From Planctomycetota bacterium (GTDB lineage: Bacteria; Planctomycetota; UBA1135; GCA-002686595), in assembly GCA_009691855.1 (NCBI GenBank), contig SIAI01000045.1:1-32803 (forward strand): DNA of 32,803 bases. The letters are read 5' to 3'. The translations under genes and the position numbers were made by a program. The notes under the pieces were generated by a model. It worked only from the letters and a program-made list of their open reading frames with translations, made no database searches and was not told the DNA's origin. Below are positions 17,297 through 26,565 of this stretch, one piece after another (the first letter of the stretch is position 1; each line of letters opens with the position of its first letter).

Positions 17297-19198
17297 ATGC
17301 GGCCGCGCTTCACGTCCGTGCTCTTGCTGCTCGTCGCCGTCGCGGCCGGTCTTGCGCTGTGGCCGCAGCGTCCGCGACGCGCGCGCGAGATGCAGCAGGC
17401 CGCGACTGGGCAGGAGAGCGCGCACCGCGACGGCGAGCTAGAGATGGCGCCCGCGCCGGCGACTGAAGAGCGCGAGTCACTCGTGCCCGTCTCCGCGACG
17501 GCCGAGCGCCCGGCCGTGCGCTCCGGTCTCTCGCGCGGCCGGTTGGTGGACGAGCGCACGCTCGAGCCGATCCCGGAGGCGCTCGTCGTGGCTGGCCGCT
17601 CGAAGGCCGTGACCGACGCTGGCGGCTGGTTCGACGCGCAGGAGTCGCTCGACGTGCTCGACGAGGTGCTCGTGCTCAACGTCGGTGGCCTTGCCACGCA
17701 CACCGTCGCGCGCGAGCGCTGGCTGAAGGAGGACGACCACTGGAGAGTGCCGCTCGCGATCGGGCCAACGTACCGGCTGTGGTTCGGGCGCGGCGTGGCG
17801 TTCGAGCGCAGCGGCTGGGAAGCACGATTGACCTGGGACGGCGCGAAGGATCGCGCGTGGCTCGACGTGCGCGCGAGCTCGCCGCCCTACCTGCGCTACG
17901 ACGCGCCTGTGAACGGGCCGAGCGACGGAGGCCCGTGCTGGATCGAGGCGCGCAGCCGCGACGGACTCACCGAGGCGCGCGGCGAGGTGAAGGCACTCTT
18001 CGGCGTGAGCGACGTTGCTCTGGCCTGTCGTCCGCGCGTCGTGGTGCTCGGGCGCGTGCTCGACGGTCTCGGCGGGCCGCTCGGCGCCGTGGGCGTCTCG
18101 GCGGTGCATGTTTCCGATGCGGGCATGGAGCGCCTGAACACGAAGAGTGATGCGACCGGTGCCTATCAGCTCGTTGCGAGGGAGCCGGGGCGTATCCAGC
18201 TCGTGTTGGACTCGACGGCCGACACTCGCGTCGGGCAGCTCGCGCTCGAGCTCCCGCGCGGTCTCACGCAAGCGCCCGACATCGTCTTCGATGCACGTGA
18301 ACCCGCGGGATCGATCCGCGGCCGGTTGAAGAGTCGCTCGGGCGAGTGGGTTGCCGGGACGGTGCGTGTCCGCGCGCTCGACGGGTCGGGATACGAGCAG
18401 GAGCGCTGGTCGAACGGCATGTTCGCGCTGGAGAGCGTTCCCCGCGGTCGCTTCGAGGTGTCGATCGTCTCGGACTCGGCGTTTCCGTGCTCGCCGAGCG
18501 CACGGCAGGTCGACGTGCCCGCGGAAGGGCTCGTCTTCACGCAGGAGGACGGTGGAGGAACGCGCAACTTCCACTTCGAGGCTACCGACGAGAGCTCGGG
18601 AGAGCCGCTGGAATCGGTGCGGGTCGAGGTCCGGAGCGCGACCGGGGCCGTGATCGTTCGCGACCTGAAGAGGGACGAGGTCTTGCAGCTCGCGAGCGGC
18701 GTGCGCTTCCAGTGGCGCGCGTGGGTTTCCGGGTATGGTCTGACGTGCGGCGACGAGAGCGCGTTCGCTCCGGAGGGAGACGGGCTCGTGGCGCGCATCG
18801 CCATGCACAAGGGGTTCTCCACTCGTCTCGTCCTCCGCGAGTGGTCGGAGATCGAAAATGCCGAGCCGGTCCCTGTACCGGTCCCCGCCCTTCCCAAAGC
18901 TGAGCGCTCGAGTCCATCTGCTGCGCAGCGACCGAGGAAAGTCGCGGACCCGGGCACGTTCCTGGTCACGACGCGCCGCCGCGGAGATTCGTCGCGCTTC
19001 GAAGGTGCCGAGATCCTGGCGGACGGTGTCCTGGTCGCGCGAGCAGACGGTCTCGGAGTGGCCGAGCTCGACCTCGCGTCGCCACCCGCGCGGATCGACG
19101 TGCGCCTGCCCGGCTGGCGCGTCCTCGACTCCCACTCGTTTTCGCGCAACCGGGCGGTGTCCTCGTCGGAGGCCGAGGTCGTCCTGGTTCGCGAGTGA
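17297..19198 (+). CDS. Carboxypeptidase-regulatory-like domain protein, membrane anchored
   Basis: This is a 633-residue protein with an N-terminal hydrophobic helix (about 5-22, FTSVLLLLVAVAAGLALW), which is a signal anchor without lipobox, so the bulk is probably extracytoplasmic. The rest is beta-rich. Segments such as SRGRLVDERTLEPIPEALVV, VVVLGRVLDGLGGPLGAVGV with KSDATGAYQL, and SIRGRLKSRSGEWVAGTVRV resemble repeated carboxypeptidase-regulatory/CnaB-like modules. A low-complexity EPVPVPVPALPKAE linker near residue 520 separates the last domain. AGGAG lies 4 nt before the ATG and TAGGTT 14 nt before it, so unlike its neighbours this gene has a normal leader and Shine-Dalgarno. It is bracketed by transposase remnants on the opposite strand, which suggests an acquired or mobile island. 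The function is unknown. Confidence 0.8.
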   Translation: MRPRFTSVLLLLVAVAAGLALWPQRPRRAREMQQAATGQESAHRDGELEMAPAPATEERESLVPVSATAERPAVRSGLSRGRLVDERTLEPIPEALVVAGRSKAVTDAGGWFDAQESLDVLDEVLVLNVGGLATHTVARERWLKEDDHWRVPLAIGPTYRLWFGRGVAFERSGWEARLTWDGAKDRAWLDVRASSPPYLRYDAPVNGPSDGGPCWIEARSRDGLTEARGEVKALFGVSDVALACRPRVVVLGRVLDGLGGPLGAVGVSAVHVSDAGMERLNTKSDATGAYQLVAREPGRIQLVLDSTADTRVGQLALELPRGLTQAPDIVFDAREPAGSIRGRLKSRSGEWVAGTVRVRALDGSGYEQERWSNGMFALESVPRGRFEVSIVSDSAFPCSPSARQVDVPAEGLVFTQEDGGGTRNFHFEATDESSGEPLESVRVEVRSATGAVIVRDLKRDEVLQLASGVRFQWRAWVSGYGLTCGDESAFAPEGDGLVARIAMHKGFSTRLVLREWSEIENAEPVPVPVPALPKAERSSPSAAQRPRKVADPGTFLVTTRRRGDSSRFEGAEILADGVLVARADGLGVAELDLASPPARIDVRLPGWRVLDSHSFSRNRAVSSSEAEVVLVRE

Positions 19199-19199
19199 G

Positions 19200-19433
19200 C
19201 GACGCTCGTGCTGGCGGAAAGGCGGCACGCGCCCGTCCTCGAGGAAGCGCACCAGGGTCGGCCACTGGTTCACGAGGTTCGTGAGCGTGGGGCCGAGTCG
19301 AGTGCGGCACACGTGAGCTTCGTCGGGTCGGCGGTGGAGCTTGACGCGCTGGAGTCTGCGGCTTCGTCGCACGCGCCTTCGTCTCACGTCGCTGATTCGA
19401 GAACAGCTCGAGCTGAGACGCTGGGTGCTTCAT
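19200..19433 (-). pseudogene. Degenerate N-terminal fragment of a RAYT-like transposase
   Basis: From ATG at 19433 the minus strand encodes MKHPASQLELFSNQRRETKA, then a basic linker with SSRVPHSTRPHAHEPREPV. This pattern (QLELF, basic stretch, xVPHxxRP...xPV) is typical of RAYT N-termini. The following core strand is found only in a different frame (PTLVRFLEDGRVPPFRQHE), so at least one indel has occurred, and the similarity ends near 19200 where the carboxypeptidase-like gene stops. A competing reading is a scrap of an IS66 transposase, since LTNLVNQWPTLVRFLEDGR resembles that family's C-terminal block. Either way it looks like a dead mobile-element fragment. Confidence 0.5.
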
Positions 19434-19589
19434 GACGAACAAGGAACCCGAGCTCGTCGTTCGTTCGCGCGATCCAACTCTGCTTTCGCGCGGCAGAGGT
19501 GCGCGGAGTGTTTCGCACGCCCGACGACTCGCCGACGGGCGCGCACGCCCGACGCGACGCAACCGCGCTCGTACGCTGTCTTCCCCTGC

Positions 19590-19678
19590 GACCGCCGGGC
19601 TCCAGCCCGGCTCTTCTTCTCCTTCTTCTTCTGCTGCTGGGGCTCAAGGAAACGGAGCCGGGCTGGAGCCCGGCGGTC
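19590..19678. repeat. Paired REP-like hairpins forming a 24-bp perfect inverted repeat
   Basis: The arm 19590-19613 is exactly complementary to 19655-19678, with a 41-nt pyrimidine-rich loop. Each arm also contains its own palindrome, CCGGGCT-CC-AGCCCGG on the left and CCGGGCT-GG-AGCCCGG on the right. This gives either two small hairpins or one long one, the layout of a BIME (two REPs in inverse orientation). RAYT remnants lie within 2.5 kb. Confidence 0.8.
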
Positions 19679-19954
19679 CCAGGACTTTCTCTGCGGTTCG
19701 GGCACTCGCTCTCGCTCGGCGGATGTCGATCCTCGGAACCACTCAAGCGTCGGCGCGACTCGCACGCTCGACGGGCCCGCGACGAACATCTGCCGCCTCA
19801 CTCCGACATCACTCGCAGTTGCCCACGCGCGCTCGAGCGTACCGCCTCACCCGCGCTCGTCACCGTGTGCCCGCCCGTCGCCCCCGAAGGAGCCGAGCGC
19901 CAAGACCCCGCAACACCCCCGCACAACGCCTTCCCCCTCCACCCTCCTCGAAGC

Positions 19955-19970
19955 CCGGGCCTTGGCCCGG
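19955..19970. repeat. REP-like palindrome CCGGGCCTTGGCCCGG
   Basis: A 7-bp perfect GC stem with a TT loop. It is of the same general type as, but differs in sequence from, the paired hairpins 300 bp upstream. Confidence 0.6.
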
Positions 19971-20078
19971 TGTCCGCAACACCGGCCGCGCCGGCAGCCC
20001 TTCACCCAGGGAACACCTCCACGCGCGCGTCCCTGTCTTCGCACGCCACTTCGACCCTTCGCTCGCGCTGCTCTCCCT

Positions 20079-21116
20079 CTACCTCGCCGGCCTCATCCTC
20101 AGCTGCCCGCACGCCGCATCCGCTTCCATCCCGCGCGACCAGCGCACGGTGGCCACGATGCCCGCCTCCTCCAGCACCATGCGGAAGTTCTCGGCGCGCT
20201 CGCTGCTCGGGCGGCCGTACTGCGCCAGGTGCACGGGGTTGTAGGGAATCAAGTTCACCGTCGCCCGCCGCCCGACGAGCCTTTCCGCCAGCCGCTGCGC
20301 ATGGCCCTCGGAGTCGTTCGTGCCACCGAGCAGCACGTACTCGTAGGTGATCTCGCGGCCGGTCTTGGCGAACCAGTCGTCGCCGGCGGCGAGCACGTCG
20401 TCGACCGGCACGCCCTTCATCGCCGGGACGAGCTCCCAGCGCTGCTCGTCGTCCGGGGAGTGCAGCGAGATCGCCAGCTGGAAGGGCGGATTCGTCTCGG
20501 CGATGCGCGCCAGGCGCTCGGGGAAGCCCACCGTCGAGACGGTGGTCTTGCGCGCGCCGAGGCCGATCTCGGCGCGCACGAACTCCAGCGCGCGCGCCAG
20601 GTTCTCGAAGTTGAGCAGCGGCTCGCCGATGCCCATCACAACGCTGCGCGACAGCGCACCCAGCGCGCGGCCGAACAGGTACTGCTCGACGATCTCGTGC
20701 GCCTCGAGGTTGCGCACCAGCCCGTCCTTGCCCGAGGCGCAGAAGGGACAGCGCACCGGGCAGCCGACCTGGGTCGAGACGCACAGCGTGGCGCCCTTGC
20801 CGGCGGTGCGCGAGGGGATGTAGACGGTCTCGACCGTGCGGCCGTCGGGGAAGGCGAGCAGCAGCTTGATCGTCCCGTCGCGCGACTCGCGTCGCGCGGC
20901 CTCGCGCGCCGAGACCAGCGGCAGCTCCGCGGCCAGGCTGGCGCGCAGCGCCGCGGGCAGGGCCGTCATGCGCGCGTAGTCGAGCACGCCGCGCTCGGCG
21001 GCCTCGCGCCGGATGATGCGCGCGTGGAAGGCCTTTCCACCGCGCGCGACCACGGCCGCCTCGGCCGCGGCCGGCTCGAGCGCGAAGAAGCTCGGGACGC
21101 TTGCGCCGTCGCTCAC
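20079..21116 (-). CDS. rlmN: Dual-specificity RNA methyltransferase RlmN
   Basis: This 345-residue radical-SAM enzyme makes 2-methyladenosine at 23S rRNA A2503 and tRNA position 37. The [4Fe-4S] ligands are C119, C123 and C126 in GCPVRCPFCASG. C112 in ATLCVSTQVG and C336 in DAACGQLRM are the two extra cysteines of the mechanism. GIGEPLLNF and STVGFPERLARIA are further family blocks. The C-terminal Cys distinguishes RlmN/Cfr from ordinary radical-SAM proteins. The length is normal. The GTG start overlaps the stop of the upstream DHH phosphoesterase gene by 4 nt (GTGA), so it is the second gene of a two-gene operon. There is no evidence for a Cfr resistance role. Confidence 0.95.
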   Translation of the reverse strand: MSDGASVPSFFALEPAAAEAAVVARGGKAFHARIIRREAAERGVLDYARMTALPAALRASLAAELPLVSAREAARRESRDGTIKLLLAFPDGRTVETVYIPSRTAGKGATLCVSTQVGCPVRCPFCASGKDGLVRNLEAHEIVEQYLFGRALGALSRSVVMGIGEPLLNFENLARALEFVRAEIGLGARKTTVSTVGFPERLARIAETNPPFQLAISLHSPDDEQRWELVPAMKGVPVDDVLAAGDDWFAKTGREITYEYVLLGGTNDSEGHAQRLAERLVGRRATVNLIPYNPVHLAQYGRPSSERAENFRMVLEEAGIVATVRWSRGMEADAACGQLRMRPAR

Positions 21117-22066
21117 GGCTTCTTGGCGCCAGCGAGGTGCGTGCGCAGGTGCGTGGCGACCTCGCGCGCGATGCGCCGCGCGTCCTCGAGCGAGGGTGCG
21201 TTGGCTCCGCCGACCGAGCGGTGCCCGCCGCCGCCGTAGGTCTCCATGATCTCCCCGAGGTGCGGGCCGATGTCGGGCGGGTTCCAGGGGTTCTGGCCGG
21301 CGGTGACGTGGAAACCGCTGCGCGTGGGGATCACGCCCACCGAGTACAGCGCACTGGCATGGTGGAAGAAGGCCGCGAAGCGCTCGCGGCGGATCTTGTT
21401 CGAGGAGGCGTCGTACAGCACCACGGCCTCGGCGGTCGAATCCACCGTGGGCGGGAACTGGCGCAGGGCGAGGTCGCGGTTGCGCGCGGCGCGCTGCCAG
21501 GCGCGGTCGACGTCACCGCGGCTCGCGACCTCGGCCAGCGAGCCGTCGATCATGTCGCGCACCAAGGTGTCGGACCAGTGCGGGTCCGGGGCCGCGGCCA
21601 GGGCGCGCGAGATGCGCAGCGCGGGGTCGTCGCCGAACAGCGCTTGCTCCACGTCAGTGAAGCGCGCCGCGTCGATCACGTCGGACCAGCGCGCCATCTC
21701 GTCGAAGCGCGGCGTGGAGACGATGCCCCAGTGCTTCTCGGCGTGGCGCAGGATGATCGGCGGACAGGAGGGCGAGGCCTCCTCCCAGGCCCAGCGCTCG
21801 CTCGGCTGGTACTGGGCGCGCAGCTCAGGCGTGAGGAAGGTGGTGGGGTGGTGGTCGAACCAGAACTCGGCCCGCGGGTGGAAGTGGAAGTCCACGATCG
21901 CGAAGCGCTTCCCGGCCTGGAAGTTGGGCCAGTCGGCGCGCTGGTCGTAGTTGAGGCCGGCCCAGGCGGGGTTTTCGCCGCGGGCGCGCAGGTTGTGCGC
22001 CAGGATCGCGGCCGCGACCATGCCGTCGAAGTCGCGGTGGTAGTGGATGGTCAGTGCGTCGGGCAT
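21113..22066 (-). CDS. DHH-family phosphoesterase
   Basis: This 317-residue predicted Mn-dependent phosphodiesterase shows DHH motif I as HYHRDFDGM (H8, D12, D14), motif II as AIVDFHFHP (D59), and the DHH triad D71-H72-H73 in FWFDHHPT. A C-terminal DHHA1-like part has GGGGHRSVGG near residue 285, which binds the nucleic-acid or nucleotide phosphate. This architecture occurs in nanoRNases, RecJ-like nucleases and cyclic-dinucleotide phosphodiesterases. The substrate cannot be decided from sequence; an oligoribonuclease or nucleotide-signal hydrolase is plausible. It starts at ATG 22066, with a TACCGT hexamer 20 nt upstream, and overlaps rlmN by 4 nt. Confidence 0.85.
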   Translation of the reverse strand: MPDALTIHYHRDFDGMVAAAILAHNLRARGENPAWAGLNYDQRADWPNFQAGKRFAIVDFHFHPRAEFWFDHHPTTFLTPELRAQYQPSERWAWEEASPSCPPIILRHAEKHWGIVSTPRFDEMARWSDVIDAARFTDVEQALFGDDPALRISRALAAAPDPHWSDTLVRDMIDGSLAEVASRGDVDRAWQRAARNRDLALRQFPPTVDSTAEAVVLYDASSNKIRRERFAAFFHHASALYSVGVIPTRSGFHVTAGQNPWNPPDIGPHLGEIMETYGGGGHRSVGGANAPSLEDARRIAREVATHLRTHLAGAKKP

Positions 22067-22274
22067 GCGCGAGCCTGGACCCGGCTACGGTACAGCGACG
22101 CGCGGGGAGGCGCGAGCGAGCGGGCGGAGCGCGGAGCCCGGGGCGGGCCTGGAACGCGGACCCCATGCGCACGCCTCGAGGCCGCGGAGAGGGGCGCCAG
22201 GGGGCTGCGCGCCCGGGAACACCTCGCGTTCGTGCCTCCCGCCGCGCCCGTACGGCGCGCGAAGGCGCGCAGGC

Positions 22275-23678
<1,404 letters not shown>

Positions 23679-23730
23679 GGTGTGGGGGGGGCGCGAGCGC
23701 AGGGGAAGAAGGGTCGGCCCGCGCTCTATT

Positions 23731-24384
23731 CTAGTCTAGTCCCTTCTCCGCAGGTGGGGCTCTCTTCTCGCCCCTTGTATCCACGATGTGGTCGATGAGA
23801 CCGAAGTCCTTCGATTCCTCGGGAGAAAGGAAGTTGTCGCGGTCTGTCGCCTTGGCGATGTCCTTCGCGCTCTTGCCCGTGTGGTAGGCAAGAATTTCTT
23901 CCAGCCGCAACTTCGTCTTCAGGATCTCGTCGACCTGGATCTCCATGTCGCGCGCGGTGCCCTGCACGCCGCCCCACGGTTGGTGGATCATCACGCGCGA
24001 GTTCGGCAGCGCGTAGCGCTTGCCCTTCGAGCCGCCAGCCAGCAACACCGCCGCCATCGAGGCCGCCTGGCCGAGGCAGTAGGTCGCGATCTCCGGCTGC
24101 ACGAACTGCATCGTGTCGTAGATCGCGAGGCCGGCCGTCACCGAACCGCCCGGGCTGTTGATGTAGACGGCGATGTCCTGCGAGCGGTTTGATTTGTCGA
24201 GGAACAGGAGCTGCGCCATGATCGCGTTGGCGACCTGGTCGTCGATCGGCACGCCGATGAACACGATGCGCTCCTCGAGCAAGCGCGAGTAGATGTCCAT
24301 CGAGCGCTCGCCGCGGCCGGTGCGCTCGATCACGTAGGGGATGTAGAAGCTCTGAGGGCTGTTCATGCCGGTGGGCTGGCTCAT
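23731..24384 (-). CDS. clpP: ClpP, proteolytic subunit of the Clp protease
   Basis: This 217-residue serine protease forms the barrel that degrades proteins unfolded by ClpX. The catalytic triad is complete: Ser109 in [10 protein letters not shown], His134 in [11 protein letters not shown] and Asp183 in [12 protein letters not shown]. The spacings equal those of E. coli ClpP (111, 136, 185). [19 protein letters not shown] is the oxyanion-region block. The N-terminus [20 protein letters not shown] has two candidate Mets; the first gives a normal propeptide length. clpX follows after 52 bp. An isolated TTGACA occurs 74 nt upstream (24458-24463) without a good -10 partner, so the promoter is unresolved. 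Confidence 0.97.
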   Translation of the reverse strand: MSQPTGMNSPQSFYIPYVIERTGRGERSMDIYSRLLEERIVFIGVPIDDQVANAIMAQLLFLDKSNRSQDIAVYINSPGGSVTAGLAIYDTMQFVQPEIATYCLGQAASMAAVLLAGGSKGKRYALPNSRVMIHQPWGGVQGTARDMEIQVDEILKTKLRLEEILAYHTGKSAKDIAKATDRDNFLSPEESKDFGLIDHIVDTRGEKRAPPAEKGLD

Positions 24385-24664
24385 CGGGGGCTCGTCGTGG
24401 CTGGGAGCGGCCTTTTTTGCCTGGGGTTGCCCGCACGCGCGGGGCCCCGGAGCGCGCTGTCAATAAACGATCGGGCGGGCAGGTTCAACCACCCGCGATC
24501 GGCGCGCGCGCGGCGCGGAAGCAAGCTCCTCGTCGATCGGGCCGTCGTGACGCGGAAACTGGCGTGCCGGAGCGCGCGAAACAATCCTGCGGCGGCACGA
24601 CGCGCTGCGCACCCGGAGAGAAAGCCGCGCCCCGGCCACGGCACTCCGCGCACGGTCGAACTCA

Positions 24665-24826
24665 GAGGCTGAGCAAGAATTCCCCGGCGCCTGCGAGCCA
24701 TCCGCGCGCGCTGTGGCGGCGTTGCGGCTCCTGCGAGTGTTTCTCCGCTAACACGCGTCGTCGCCGCGCCTTGCCACGACGCGTCCGGCCGGCTCTCGGC
24801 ATGCCGGGGGATTCTTGCTCAGCCTC
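24665..24826. repeat. MITE-like element with 24-bp terminal inverted repeats
   Basis: The ends 24665-24688 (GAGGCTGAGCAAGAAT, then TCCCCGGC) and 24803-24826 are reverse complements with a single mismatch. They flank 114 bp of non-coding GC-rich sequence. This size and shape fit a small non-autonomous element or a large BIME. A REP-like palindrome starts 6 nt beyond its right end. Confidence 0.7.
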
Positions 24827-24831
24827 GCAGC

Positions 24832-24847
24832 GCGGGCTGCAGCCCGC
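24832..24847. repeat. REP-like perfect palindrome GCGGGCTGCAGCCCGC
   Basis: A 16-bp perfect palindrome directly beside the 24-bp-TIR element. It resembles the CGGGCTxxAGCCCG core of the hairpins at 19590-19678, suggesting one dispersed family. Confidence 0.65.
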
Positions 24848-25005
24848 AACCCAATGAGACCTCATGCGCCCGCGCTGAGTTCTTGTTGGCGGGGGCGGCA
24901 GACCCTCCCCCGCGACTCCTCCTCCAGGCCAGGCGCGACACGCGGCCTCCCCTCCTCGCCGCTTGATGAGCGGCGCGGCGCCGGCGGCGCCGGAGCGACT
25001 ACTCC

Positions 25006-25036
25006 CGAGAGTCCGCGTGCGACGCGCGGACTCTCG
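25006..25036. repeat. 12-bp perfect stem-loop
   Basis: CGAGAGTCCGCG and CGCGGACTCTCG (25025-25036) pair perfectly around the 7-nt loop TGCGACG. It lies 3 nt before the long palindrome that ends beside tig. There is no U-run on either strand. Confidence 0.65.
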
Positions 25037-25039
25037 AAC

Positions 25040-25205
25040 CTAGTGCTGTGATTCACGCACAGAAGCCTTTATCCCGAGGTTGCCTGCGTTCGGCGCAAGG
25101 CGCGCCGCCGACGCGACTTCGGTGCAAGTCTCGGAGAAGGCGCAACGCCGCGGCGGACGCAGGCGGCCCGGGATAAAGGCCTCTGTGCGTGAGTCACACC
25201 ACTAG
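25040..25205. repeat. 166-bp near-palindrome with arms of about 48 nt
   Basis: The left arm (25040-25089) begins CTAGTG and contains TCACGCACAGA, GCCTTTATCCCG and GCCTGCGT. The right arm (25157-25205) is its reverse complement with about six differences and ends CACTAG. The centre (about 67 nt) holds a small stem, GACTT-cggtgc-AAGTC, and a direct repeat GGCGCAA. It ends 4 nt from the tig stop. It could be a terminator for tig, a mobile palindromic element or a structured RNA; the compensated arms do not decide between these. Confidence 0.75.
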
Positions 25206-25209
25206 TAGC

Positions 25210-26565
25210 TCAGGCCGGCAGCTGGATCGCCGCCGAGGCGCGCAGGTAGCGACGGACCTTGCGCTCCAGGAGCTCGAGCCCGAGCTGCCGCAGCAGATTC
25301 TGCTCGCGGTAGTACTTGGCCACCTCGGCCGGCGTGGTGCCGTTGCGCTCGGCGATCGAGGTCAGCTCGCCGCTGATGTCCTCCTGGGTCACCTTGAGCT
25401 CCTTGGTGCGCGCGATCTCCTCGATCAGGTACACGGCGCGCAGGGCCTTGTCAGCCGAGGCGTGGGAGCGCGTGCGCTCGCCCTCGGCGCGCTGCTTGGC
25501 CTCGTCCGCGCTCAAGCCTTGCTGCTTCAGGTTCTCCAGCAGCTCGACCTGGTGCGCCTCGATCTGGTCCTGCACCAGTTGCTCGGGCAGCTCCATCGGG
25601 TGCGCCTCGAGCAGGCGCTCGAGCAGCGCGGTCTCGATGCGCTGCTCCTCGGCCTCTTCCTTGGCCTGCTGCATGCGCACGCGCAGGGCCGCGCGCAGCG
25701 TGGCGTTGTCGCTGGCCTCGAAGGCCTTGTACAACTCTTCCTCGGGCGGCTGGACAATGCGCAGCACCTGCGTCAGGGTCATGCGCACCGTGCCCTTCTC
25801 GCCGCGCGCCTCTTCGACCGGGAAGGTGGGCGGGAACTCCATCTCGATCGTGCGCGTCTCGCCCAGCTTCGCGCCGCTCAGCGCCTCCTCGAAGGTGGCC
25901 GCGTCCACGCCCTGCGGCGGCGTCTTGGGCGAGAGCCGCAGGCCCTCGCGCGTGAGGCAGCTCGCGCTCGTGCCCGGGCGCACGAAGTCGAGCGTGACGA
26001 TGGCCATGCCCTCGCTGGCCAGCGGCTGATCGTCGGCCGGCTCGGCGCGTGAGTTAGAGCGCCGGATTTCGACCAGCGCGCGCTCGATGTCGTCGTCCGT
26101 GACCTCGACCTTCTGGGCCTCGATCTCCAGGCCATCGACCTGGCCCAGCTTGACCTCGGGCCGCAGCAGGATCTCGAACGTCACCACCCAGTCGGCGCCG
26201 GTCTTGGGCAGGTTCTCTTCCAGCTGGATGCGCGGGAAGGCCGCCGGGCGCAGCGCATGTTTTTCCACCGCGTCCTGGTAGGCGTGCTGCAGGAAGTGCT
26301 CGACCAAGCTCTTCTCGACGTCGGCCGAGAACTGCTTCTCGAGCAGCTTGCGCGGCGTCTTGCCGGGGCGGAAGCCCTTGAGCGTGACGCGCTTCGACAG
26401 CGCCGCGAACTCGCGCCCGCGCGCGCGCTCGAGCTCGTCGGCGGCGAGCGTCATCGTCACCTCCGCCTTGCCAGGCTTCTTCTCGACCGCGAGCGTGAGG
26501 CCCGGATGGTCGTGCTCGTCGTGGGCGTGGCCAGCGTGGGATGAAGGGCTTTGGGCGCGAGACAT
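25210..26565 (-). CDS. tig: Trigger factor (ribosome-associated chaperone, peptidyl-prolyl isomerase)
   Basis: This 451-residue chaperone binds at the ribosomal exit tunnel. The N-terminal ribosome-binding domain contains the signature GFRPGKTPRKLLEKQF (about 70-85). The FKBP-type domain lies in the middle (about 160-245, including EGMAIVTLDFVRPG). The C-terminal helical arms follow, ending in RQLGLELLERKVRRYLRASA. The ATG at 26565 (MSRAQSPSSHAGHAHDEHDH) is preferred; the frame is open further upstream but encodes only a proline-run, shadow-like stretch. The N-terminal His-rich tail HAGHAHDEHDHPG is unusual for trigger factor and could bind metal ions. A TAGCCT box 37 nt upstream (26603-26608) may be the promoter. 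clpP and clpX follow 825 bp downstream, the classical tig-clpP-clpX order. Confidence 0.95.
   Translation of the reverse strand: MSRAQSPSSHAGHAHDEHDHPGLTLAVEKKPGKAEVTMTLAADELERARGREFAALSKRVTLKGFRPGKTPRKLLEKQFSADVEKSLVEHFLQHAYQDAVEKHALRPAAFPRIQLEENLPKTGADWVVTFEILLRPEVKLGQVDGLEIEAQKVEVTDDDIERALVEIRRSNSRAEPADDQPLASEGMAIVTLDFVRPGTSASCLTREGLRLSPKTPPQGVDAATFEEALSGAKLGETRTIEMEFPPTFPVEEARGEKGTVRMTLTQVLRIVQPPEEELYKAFEASDNATLRAALRVRMQQAKEEAEEQRIETALLERLLEAHPMELPEQLVQDQIEAHQVELLENLKQQGLSADEAKQRAEGERTRSHASADKALRAVYLIEEIARTKELKVTQEDISGELTSIAERNGTTPAEVAKYYREQNLLRQLGLELLERKVRRYLRASAAIQLPA

Larger units (their letters stand above)
19434..20078. other. Non-coding, repeat-bearing gap before rlmN
   Basis: These 645 bp have open frames but no protein-like sequence. 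They hold a nested inverted repeat (19590-19678), a second REP-like palindrome (19955-19970), a pyrimidine-rich CTT/CTG stretch (19614-19640) and a C-rich stretch (about 19861-19950). I see no RNA gene. Confidence 0.6.
24385..25209. other. Palindrome-rich gap between tig and clpP
   Basis: This stretch of 825 bp has no credible gene. It carries four separate dyads, listed individually: 24665-24826, 24832-24847, 25006-25036 and 25040-25205. A weaker stem (CGATCG ... CGATCG) lies at about 24468-24502. The left 280 bp should contain the clpP promoter, but I cannot define it. Confidence 0.6.

Noticed and set aside
19200..19330. IS66 transposase fragment (LTNLVNQWPTLVRFLEDGR)
   Set aside because: This is a good local resemblance, but the expected NN-x-x-E continuation is missing and the upstream sequence fits a RAYT N-terminus better. 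Kept only as an alternative.
17477..19387. Long minus-strand frame opposite the carboxypeptidase-regulatory-like gene
   Set aside because: The body is an antisense shadow. Only its first part, beyond 19200, shows transposase-like sequence, which is listed separately.
22067..22274. Gene or RNA in the gap between clpX and the DHH gene
   Set aside because: Very GC-rich with minor self-complementarity only; no protein-like frame or RNA hallmark.
24458..24463. TTGACA as the clpP -35 element
   Set aside because: There is no acceptable -10 hexamer 16-18 nt downstream; the region there is purely GC.
24468..24502. tRNA-like GGTTCAACC segment
   Set aside because: There is no cloverleaf; the surrounding bases form a simple stem and no anticodon or acceptor arms can be built.
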